A stretch of 64,000 nucleotides of DNA, from positions 1 through 64,000 of the forward strand of contig NZ_KB902684.1 in NCBI RefSeq assembly GCF_000379605.1, given 5' to 3'. This document shows positions 57,482-64,000 of the stretch, one piece after another. The first letter of the stretch is position 1. Every line of letters starts with the position of its first letter. The notes below the pieces were generated by a model that was given only the letters and a program-made list of their open reading frames with translations, searched no databases and had not been told where the DNA came from. Source of the stretch: Rhizobium giardinii bv. giardinii H152. Its GTDB lineage: Bacteria > Pseudomonadota > Alphaproteobacteria > Rhizobiales > Rhizobiaceae. A program made the translations under genes and the position numbers.

Positions 57482-58318
57482 TTAGAGTTGCGGCTTCTCC
57501 GCAACGTAAAGAAATCTGGAGAGCCTGGCGGTTGCGGCCAACTCGGCGGTCGTTGAAAGAAATGTCTGCCTGTTTTCGAACCAGCCGGCGTCCTCTTCTT
57601 TCAATAGGGCTTCGCGGCGGGATTGCCGAGCGCGACAGAGCCGCATGGCGAGACTTGCGACAGCGTCGGTGGTGTCCTTGCAACTTCGCAGCTCGAAGCC
57701 CGCTCCCTCAAGCATACCCTCATTGAAGCCCGCTGGAACGAGATGGAATTTTCCTTGGGACGCCCGGATGTCCAGTTCCTCCTTTGAGATGTCTCCGGTC
57801 AGGACGCATGCATCCGTAAGGATCAGTCGGCCGCCGGGCGTCAGCAGCCTGAACCAGTCCGCAAACACCGTTCGACGGTCGGTCAGGTGAATGATCGCAT
57901 CTATGCAGGAGATGACGTCAAATTCCCCGGCTCCGAACGGTAGTGGCTGGCTGCAATCAGCGACGGCGAAGGTCGCTTGGTCAGGCAGATGCGCGCCAGC
58001 GGCAATCATTTTGGCCTGTTCGATCGCGGCTTCCTCGATGTCCACGCCCGTCAGGCGGCAGCCGGTCGCAGCGGCGATTGCAATCGATGGTCCGGCGGAG
58101 CCGCACGCGACATCAAGCAATCGGGCTTGCGGCCGCTCGTTGACGAGCCTGATGATTTCCTGTTGTTCGCCAAGCGTTCGCCAGCCCTGTTGGCCGAGAT
58201 CCTCGCCATAGGCTTCCCGCCTGATGTCCGACGCCAGAATGCTGCTGAAGCGCGAATACTGGGCGCTGTAGAACTCATAGTTTCGTGTTTGGCGGGCCTG
58301 CTGTTTTTCGACGGTCAT
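57482..58318 (-). CDS. Class I SAM-dependent methyltransferase
   Basis: 278 residues. Motif I LLDVACGSAGPSIAIA, acidic end LTGVDIEE, VADCSQPLPFGAGEFDVISCID (motif II/post-I), and LLTPGGRLILTD. The layout resembles glycine/sarcosine or phospholipid N-methyltransferases, but the substrate cannot be named. A GTCATGG context gives ATG at 58318; the frame upstream is discarded. Divergent from aspS. Confidence 0.9.
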   Translation of the reverse strand: MTVEKQQARQTRNYEFYSAQYSRFSSILASDIRREAYGEDLGQQGWRTLGEQQEIIRLVNERPQARLLDVACGSAGPSIAIAAATGCRLTGVDIEEAAIEQAKMIAAGAHLPDQATFAVADCSQPLPFGAGEFDVISCIDAIIHLTDRRTVFADWFRLLTPGGRLILTDACVLTGDISKEELDIRASQGKFHLVPAGFNEGMLEGAGFELRSCKDTTDAVASLAMRLCRARQSRREALLKEEDAGWFENRQTFLSTTAELAATARLSRFLYVAEKPQL

Positions 58319-58527
58319 GGCCGTAGTCCTCCCGTTTGCAATCATACGCCTTGGATCGAGCGGGAGCCACTCCCCGCCAGACTGGGTTCGCATGGGCTGT
58401 CTTGCGGCCGTACCGAAGCTCCGGCCTTGACAAATCGGCCTCACCATGCGCTTTTCCGCCCGATTTTGACGCTGCCGCAGCGCGCTTTGGCGTGGCCGCG
58501 CGGCACCCATGGTTCCAGGATAATATG

Positions 58528-60318
58528 ATGCATCGTTACCGCAGCCACACTTGTGCCGCTCTCAGCAAATCCGATGTCGGCCAGACCGTCCGCCTGTCCG
58601 GCTGGGTTCACCGCGTCCGCGACCATGGCGGCCTGCTGTTCATCGACCTTCGCGATCACTACGGCATGACGCAGATCGTCGTCGATCCGGACAGTCCGGC
58701 CTTCAAGACGGCCGAGACCGTGCGCGGCGAGTGGGTCATCCGCATTGACGGCCTCGTCAAGGCGCGCTCCGACGAGACCGTCAACAAGCACATGGCGACC
58801 GGCGAGATCGAGCTCTACGCGCAGGAGATCGAAGTGCTCTCCGCGGCCAAGGAACTGCCGCTGCCGGTGTTCGGCGAGCCGGACTATCCCGAAGACGTGC
58901 GCCTGAAATACCGCTTCCTCGACCTGCGCCGGGAAACGCTGCACCGGAACATCGTCAAGCGCACCCAGATCATCGCCGACATGCGCCGCCGCATGTCCGA
59001 GATCGGTTTCGCCGAATATTCGACGCCGATCCTGACGGCATCCTCGCCGGAAGGCGCGCGCGACTTCCTCGTTCCTTCCCGCATCCATGAAGGCAAGTTC
59101 TTCGCCCTGCCGCAGGCGCCGCAGCAGTACAAGCAGCTGCTGATGGTTGCCGGCTTCGACCGCTACTTCCAGATCGCCCCCTGCTTCCGCGACGAAGACC
59201 CGCGCGCCGACCGCCTGCCGGGCGAATTCTACCAGCTCGACCTGGAAATGAGCTTCGTCACCCAGGAAGACGTCTGGAACACGATGGAGCCGGTCATGCG
59301 CGGCGTCTTCGAGCAGTTCGCCGAAGGCAAGCCGGTGACGCAGGAGTTCCGTCGCATTCCCCATGAGACGGCGATCCGCACCTACGGCTCCGACAAGCCG
59401 GACCTGCGCAACCCGATCGAGATGCAGGCCGTCACCGAGCATTTCGCCGGTTCCGGCTTCAAGGTCTTCGCCAACATGATCGCCTCCAACCCGAAGGTCG
59501 AGGTCTGGGCAATCCCGGCCAAGACCGGCGGCTCCAGAGCCTTCTGCGACCGCATGAACGCCTGGGCGCAGTCGACCGGTCAGCCGGGCCTCGGCTATAT
59601 CTTCTGGCGCAAGGAAGGCGAAAAGCTGGAAGGCGCAGGTCCGCTCGCCAAGAACATCGGCGAGGAACGCACCGACGCGATCCGCACCCAGCTCGGCCTC
59701 GATGATGGCGATGCCTGCTTCTTCGTCGCCGGCGATCCGGCGAAGTTCTACAAGTTCGCAGGCGAAGCCCGCACCCGCGCCGGCGAGGAACTGAACCTCG
59801 TCGACCGCGACCGGTTCGAGCTGTGCTGGATCATCGACTTCCCGTTCTACGAATGGCTGGAAGACGAAAAGAAGATCGACTTCGCCCACAACCCCTTCTC
59901 CATGCCGCAGGGCGGTCTGGAAGCCTTGAACACTCAGGATCCGCTGTCGCTCAAGGCCTACCAGTACGACCTCGTCTGCAACGGCTTCGAGATCGCCTCG
60001 GGTTCGATCCGCAACCAGCTGCCGGAAGTCATGGTCAAGGCGTTCGAACTGACGGGCAAGTCGGCCGAGGAGGTCGAGGAGCAGTTCGGCGGCCTCTACC
60101 GCGCCTTCCAGTACGGTGCCCCGCCGCATGGCGGCATGGCAGCCGGCATCGACCGGGTCATCATGCTGCTCGTCGGCGCCAAGAACCTGCGCGAGGTGAC
60201 GCTGTTCCCGATGAACCAGCAGGCCCAGGACCTTTTGATGGGCGCCCCGAGCCCGGCAACGCCGGCGCAGCTGCGCGAACTCGCGCTGCGGGTCATCCCG
60301 ACGGCGAAGAAGGACTGA
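58528..60318 (+). CDS. aspS: Aspartyl-tRNA synthetase
   Basis: 596 residues, bacterial class IIb. N-terminal OB fold binding the anticodon ([14 protein letters not shown]), motif 2 [19 protein letters not shown], the GAD insertion (~290-420) and motif 3 [17 protein letters not shown] 58528 is preceded by another ATG at 58525; AGGA lies upstream. The 63-codon upstream extension has no family similarity. Confidence 0.97.
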   Translation: MHRYRSHTCAALSKSDVGQTVRLSGWVHRVRDHGGLLFIDLRDHYGMTQIVVDPDSPAFKTAETVRGEWVIRIDGLVKARSDETVNKHMATGEIELYAQEIEVLSAAKELPLPVFGEPDYPEDVRLKYRFLDLRRETLHRNIVKRTQIIADMRRRMSEIGFAEYSTPILTASSPEGARDFLVPSRIHEGKFFALPQAPQQYKQLLMVAGFDRYFQIAPCFRDEDPRADRLPGEFYQLDLEMSFVTQEDVWNTMEPVMRGVFEQFAEGKPVTQEFRRIPHETAIRTYGSDKPDLRNPIEMQAVTEHFAGSGFKVFANMIASNPKVEVWAIPAKTGGSRAFCDRMNAWAQSTGQPGLGYIFWRKEGEKLEGAGPLAKNIGEERTDAIRTQLGLDDGDACFFVAGDPAKFYKFAGEARTRAGEELNLVDRDRFELCWIIDFPFYEWLEDEKKIDFAHNPFSMPQGGLEALNTQDPLSLKAYQYDLVCNGFEIASGSIRNQLPEVMVKAFELTGKSAEEVEEQFGGLYRAFQYGAPPHGGMAAGIDRVIMLLVGAKNLREVTLFPMNQQAQDLLMGAPSPATPAQLRELALRVIPTAKKD

Positions 60319-60345
60319 GGTCTCCCGTCAATTTTGCGAGCTCGG

Positions 60346-60380
60346 AACCCGGCACTCCTGATTGCCGGGTTTTCTTTTTT
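60346..60380 (+). terminator. Rho-independent terminator of aspS
   Basis: AACCCGGCA (60346-60354) pairs with TGCCGGGTT (60363-60371), 8-nt loop, followed by TTCTTTTTT. Confidence 0.9.
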
Positions 60381-60489
60381 GCGCAGGTTTTGATCAAGCC
60401 GCCGACCGCCCACGGGCTACGGGCACCAAAATTCGGAACTTTCTTGCCGCCACCGCTGTTGTTAACGCGTAGAAGCAAGGAGAAAGAGC

Positions 60490-60807
60490 ATGCGCAAGAC
60501 ACTTCTGGCCGCCTCCGCGGTCTTCATGGCGATCACGGCGCCGGCTTTTGCCCAGGCCGTTGTCGTCGACCCCGGCATGACCAGTTCGACCACGGTGGAG
60601 CTTCCCGGCGAAGTTCGCACCTATGTCCTGCAGCGCGAGGTTCCGTCCGTCGCCTACGAGGGTGCCATCGTCGTCGGACAGCCTTTGCCAGACACGGTCC
60701 AGCTTCATCTGGTCGATGGGCACCCCGATTACGCCTATACCGTCGTTAACGAACGGCGCGTGATCGTCAATCCGCAAAACCGCACTGTGATTCAGGTTCT
60801 GGAATAG
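60490..60807 (+). CDS. Exported DUF1236 protein
   Basis: 105 residues. Signal peptide to about AFAQA (residue 22). The mature part is one DUF1236 repeat: VPSVAYEGAIVVGQPLPDTV, then YAYTVVNERRVIVNPQNRTV. The family is widespread in Rhizobiales, periplasmic, of unknown role. AGGAGA precedes the ATG. Confidence 0.9.
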   Translation: MRKTLLAASAVFMAITAPAFAQAVVVDPGMTSSTTVELPGEVRTYVLQREVPSVAYEGAIVVGQPLPDTVQLHLVDGHPDYAYTVVNERRVIVNPQNRTVIQVLE

Positions 60808-60819
60808 AGTGAAAACAAG

Positions 60820-60855
60820 AAAAGCCCCGGCCGCGCGGAAACGGCCGGGGCTTTT
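60820..60855. terminator. Bidirectional terminator
   Basis: AAAAGCCCCGGCCG (60820-60833) pairs perfectly over 14 bp with CGGCCGGGGCTTTT (60842-60855). It separates the DUF1236 gene from the convergent exported-protein gene and works for both. Confidence 0.92.
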
Positions 60856-60875
60856 GATTATCCGGTTACAGGATA

Positions 60876-62069
60876 TCAGTCGTTCGCCGTCACCTTGACG
60901 CCGAGCACGCTCGGCACCGTGTTAGGGGCGCCCATCGCCGCGCCGACGATCATCGGGAAGGGGACGGGCTTGGCCGGCTCGGCGCTGATGGTCAGGCTCT
61001 TCGGCGCGTCGAGATAGCTGTTGACGGCGGTCGAGACCTGGTTCTGCAATTCCGGCACGTTGAGCTGCGCCATCATCAGCGGCACCATGCCCTTGAGCGA
61101 CTGGGCGAGCTGGTCGCCGGAAACGCCCTGTTGTCCACCGATATAATCCAGCACGCGCTTGGTGATCGTCGCGTCGTCGAAGCGGATCGAGGCGCTGTTG
61201 AAGGTCAGCTGCTGGACGAGACCCATCATTGCAAGGCCCATCGCCTGGTTGGCTTCTTCCTTGTTCGGATTGGCGGCCGCAGCCTTCGTCGCTTCCTGCA
61301 TGGATTTCATGAATTCCATCGTATAGCCGGAAATATCGAAGGCGAGAGCAAGCCTGCCGACATTGGCGAAGTCGAAGGCGTATTCCTCCAGCGAAACATT
61401 GCCGGTGGCGACTTCCCAGCTGCCCTTCATCGTCACTTCGCCATCCAGCGTCTTCAGGCCGAGCTTTTCGATCGCATCCTTAGCCTTGGCGTCCTCGACA
61501 TCCGAAAGATCGGCCTTGATGCCGGACAGCGTGGCGTCGAAATCGAAGCCGGCGTCGCTTTCCTGCTTGGTCAGATTGGCTTCGGATTCGGTAATCGCGA
61601 AGACCTGCTTGCCCTTGACGGTGACCGTGACCGGGCCGGTGCCGGCGGATTCGTAGAGAACGATATCGTTGATTGTGCCGCTCGACGGATTGCCGGGAAT
61701 GGTCAGTCCGCTCATCGCGATGTCCTTGGCAGCCAAGGCAACGTCGTCTGCCTTGAAGTCGATGTCCGGCAGCGTGACCGTCTCGGCGTAGTAACCGCCG
61801 CCGTCTGTTTCCTCGACACCTTCGAGTGTCACTTCGCCGACCTTGAGATCCGTCTCCGGGGCTGCCATCGATTTGACGCTGACGCCGGAAAGCGTGATCG
61901 TCGTACCGTCCACTTCCACACCCTCATAGGCGATCGTCATGCCGTTCGAGGCATAGGCGGCATTCAGCTTGGCGACGAGGTCCGCGCCGTCGAGGGCGAA
62001 GGCCGGACCGGAAAGGCCGATGAAAGCGGCGCTCGCCAGCATCAGACGGAGATTGCGGGTATGCATCAT
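60876..62069 (-). CDS. Exported protein of unknown function
   Basis: 397 residues, acidic. Signal peptide to about AFALD (residue 26). The mature protein alternates short strands such as GTTITLSGVSVKS and GEVTLEGVEET in a pattern like AsmA/DUF945-type beta repeats, with a Met/Gln/Ala-rich helical part at ~255-345. No family name is secure. AAAGGA precedes the ATG at 62069; the frame upstream is discarded. Confidence 0.8.
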   Translation of the reverse strand: MMHTRNLRLMLASAAFIGLSGPAFALDGADLVAKLNAAYASNGMTIAYEGVEVDGTTITLSGVSVKSMAAPETDLKVGEVTLEGVEETDGGGYYAETVTLPDIDFKADDVALAAKDIAMSGLTIPGNPSSGTINDIVLYESAGTGPVTVTVKGKQVFAITESEANLTKQESDAGFDFDATLSGIKADLSDVEDAKAKDAIEKLGLKTLDGEVTMKGSWEVATGNVSLEEYAFDFANVGRLALAFDISGYTMEFMKSMQEATKAAAANPNKEEANQAMGLAMMGLVQQLTFNSASIRFDDATITKRVLDYIGGQQGVSGDQLAQSLKGMVPLMMAQLNVPELQNQVSTAVNSYLDAPKSLTISAEPAKPVPFPMIVGAAMGAPNTVPSVLGVKVTAND

Positions 62070-62469
62070 GAGGTGATCCTTTGTTGGAAAGGTTTTGATT
62101 TGGAAGGCATTCCTAGTACGGATTGAGGCCGAAATATATTCGAATCCGTTGAGAGAGTCATGTCTTGGCGACATCGCTGTCCTGGCCGGAAACCGGTCTT
62201 CGAGGGGCAGCCACGATTGCTTGACGACAAGAGTAGCGGCTGGCGGGAACGCTGAACTTCAGCAGGCTGTGCATAGGCGTCCTTGTCTGGAATCGTTTTG
62301 ACGGCGGCACTCGGCGCATAGCACGTCTGCAACCATATGTGGTAGCCGCCCGTGGCGCATTTTTGTTCTCCGGCGCGGCCGCCGCCGAGAGGGCTGCAGC
62401 CGTTGGTTCTCCACAGCGCAATGCCCTGCAATCCTTGCCGTTGCGGGTTTCTTGGGGTAGCAAGAAAGC
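62070..62469. other. Divergent region upstream of parC
   Basis: 400 nt with no supported gene; the open frames across it have no protein-like content. It should hold the promoters of parC and of the exported protein. No repeat, operator or clear -35/-10 pair was found. The parC ribosome site is weak (CAAGAAAG). Confidence 0.45.
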
Positions 62470-64000
62470 ATGGGACAAAGCCTTTTGCCGCCGTCGGGCG
62501 GAGACGATCATATTCTGCCTGTTGACCTCAAGGCGGCGCTCGAAGAGCGCTACCTTGCCTATGCGCTGTCGACGATCATGCACCGCGCACTGCCGGATGT
62601 TCGCGACGGCCTGAAGCCGGTGCATCGCCGCATCGTTCATGCGATGAGCGAAATGGGGCTGCGCTCCAACTCGTCCTTCAAGAAATGCGCCCGCATCGTC
62701 GGCGACGTCATCGGTAAGTTCCACCCGCATGGCGACCAGTCGGTCTATGACGCCCTGGTGCGTCTGGCGCAGGATTTCTCGCAGCGTTATCCGATCGTCG
62801 ACGGGCAGGGCAACTTCGGCAATATCGACGGCGACAGCGCCGCCGCCTACCGCTATACCGAAGCGCGCATGACCGACGTGGCGAGCCTGCTTCTCGAAGG
62901 CATCGACCAGGACGCGGTCGACTTCCGCCCGACCTACAACGAGGAAGACCAGGAACCCGTCGTCCTGCCCGGTGCCTTTCCGAACCTTCTGGCGAATGGC
63001 GCCTCCGGCATCGCCGTCGGCATGGCGACCTCCATTCCGCCGCACAACGCGCATGAACTCTGCGATGCGGCGCTGCACCTGATCAAGAACCCGGATGCGA
63101 CCATCGAAGACCTGATGCTCGATCCCAACAACCCCGAGCGGGGCGGGATCGAAGGCCCGGATCTTCCCACCGGCGGCATCATCATCGACAGCCGCGAGAG
63201 CATCATCGAAGCCTACAAGACCGGTCGCGGCGGTTTTCGCGTCCGTGCCAAATGGCAGGTCGAGGATACCGGTCGCGGCGGCTACCAGATCATCGTCACC
63301 GAAATCCCCTTCCAGGTGCAGAAGTCGCGGCTGATCGAGAAGATCGCCGAGCTGCTTTTGGCCCGCAAGCTGCCGCTCCTCGAAGACGTGCGTGACGAAT
63401 CGGCCGAGGATGTCCGGCTGGTGCTGGTGCCGAAGAGCCGTTCGGTCGACCCGACGATCCTGATGGAATCGCTGTTCAAGCTGTCTGAGCTCGAAAACCG
63501 CATTCCGCTCAACATGAACGTGCTGTCGATGGGCCGCGTGCCCAAGGTGATGGCGCTGAACGAGGTCCTGCTCGAATGGCTGGACCATCGCCGCGAGGTC
63601 CTGCTGCGCCGCTCGCGCTTCCGGCTCGCCGCCATCGACCGCCGTCTCGAAATTTTGGGCGGCTATCTCATCGCCTATCTCAATCTCGATGAGGTCATTC
63701 GCATCATCCGCGAGGAGGACGAGCCGAAGCCCGCGCTGATCGCGCGCTTCACGCTCACCGACCTGCAGGCCGAATCGATCCTCAACATGCGGCTGCGCTC
63801 GCTGCGCAAGCTCGAGGAATTCGAGATCCGCACCGAATTCGACGCGCTGTCGAAGGAGAAAGCGGAAATCGAGGCGCTGCTTGCCTCCAACGACAAGCAG
63901 TGGCAGACCGTCGCCTGGGAAATCGGCGAGGTGAAGAAGAAATTCGCTAAGGCCACCGAGATCGGCCGCCGCCGGACGCTGTTCTCGAACGCTCCGGAAG
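62470..64000 (+). CDS. parC: DNA topoisomerase IV subunit A (3' end outside window)
   Basis: 510 codons are visible, open to the right edge. Topoisomerase IV separates linked daughter chromosomes. [25 protein letters not shown] start, the quinolone region [15 protein letters not shown], and the catalytic Tyr129 in AAYRYTEAR are intact. The sequence [16 protein letters not shown] marks ParC of rhizobia rather than GyrA. The visible part covers the breakage-reunion domain; the C-terminal beta-pinwheel is missing from the window. Confidence 0.96.
   Translation, partial: MGQSLLPPSGGDDHILPVDLKAALEERYLAYALSTIMHRALPDVRDGLKPVHRRIVHAMSEMGLRSNSSFKKCARIVGDVIGKFHPHGDQSVYDALVRLAQDFSQRYPIVDGQGNFGNIDGDSAAAYRYTEARMTDVASLLLEGIDQDAVDFRPTYNEEDQEPVVLPGAFPNLLANGASGIAVGMATSIPPHNAHELCDAALHLIKNPDATIEDLMLDPNNPERGGIEGPDLPTGGIIIDSRESIIEAYKTGRGGFRVRAKWQVEDTGRGGYQIIVTEIPFQVQKSRLIEKIAELLLARKLPLLEDVRDESAEDVRLVLVPKSRSVDPTILMESLFKLSELENRIPLNMNVLSMGRVPKVMALNEVLLEWLDHRREVLLRRSRFRLAAIDRRLEILGGYLIAYLNLDEVIRIIREEDEPKPALIARFTLTDLQAESILNMRLRSLRKLEEFEIRTEFDALSKEKAEIEALLASNDKQWQTVAWEIGEVKKKFAKATEIGRRRTLFSNAPE

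Noticed and set aside
1..64000. tRNA, rRNA, CRISPR array, prophage or integrative element
   Set aside because: None of the expected sequences, arrays, integrases or flanking repeats were seen; apart from the IS tail at the left edge the window is core chromosome.

Overview
The window reads as an ordinary stretch of alphaproteobacterial chromosome, almost certainly Rhizobiaceae (Rhizobium, Agrobacterium, Ensifer or a close relative). The support is high GC with dense coding on both strands, the gene orders fabD-fabG-acpP-fabF-mltG-yicC-gmk, lptF-lptG-lptD-surA-pdxA-rsmA and purN-purM / AI-2E permease-hdaA-ppk-ppx, an Omp25/RopB-type outer membrane protein, and one Rhizobium-type RIME palindromic element. 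The species cannot be fixed from sequence alone.

Left part (1-5 kb): the end of an IS4-type transposase, a membrane GGDEF-EAL protein, a divergent PhcB-like SAM methyltransferase and an aldo/keto reductase. 5-12 kb (+ strand): type II fatty acid synthesis (fabD, fabG, acpP, fabF), then mltG, yicC and gmk. At 12.1-12.8 kb sits one AT-rich gene of unknown function that looks acquired. 12.8-20.4 kb (- strand): one overlapping or tightly spaced run for LPS export and outer-membrane biogenesis (lptF, lptG, lptD, surA-like), ending in pdxA and rsmA. Divergent pepA and holC follow, then a RIME element.

23-31 kb is a mixed region: a galactose-dehydrogenase-like oxidoreductase, a GNAT acetyltransferase, an ABC-F ATPase, a frameshifted GGDEF gene, DinB, ndk, and a lipoprotein-CGNR pair divergent from an orphan LivH-type permease, with a palindromic operator over the shared promoter region. 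31.9-36.2 kb (- strand) is an SDR-uvrC-pgsA-moaD-moaE run. 36-43 kb holds the Omp25-like protein, a GST, a lipoprotein RNase T2 with a secreted partner, rlmJ, a molybdopterin oxidoreductase and a Nudix hydrolase. 43-51 kb holds purine synthesis (purN, purM), the replication regulator hdaA and polyphosphate metabolism (ppk, ppx). 51-64 kb holds an RTX-type secreted protein, a membrane class III cyclase, RNase D, a Tat-exported multicopper oxidase, an MFS transporter, a methyltransferase, aspS, two exported proteins of unknown role, and the start of parC, which runs off the right edge.

No complete mobile island, CRISPR array, tRNA or rRNA was found. I do not see a clear multi-gene novel system. 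The items that most deserve a second look are the foreign gene at 12.1 kb, the hairpin that covers the mltG ribosome binding site, the CGNR/permease operator module, the PhcB-like methyltransferase with palindromes at its start, and the GGDEF frameshift.
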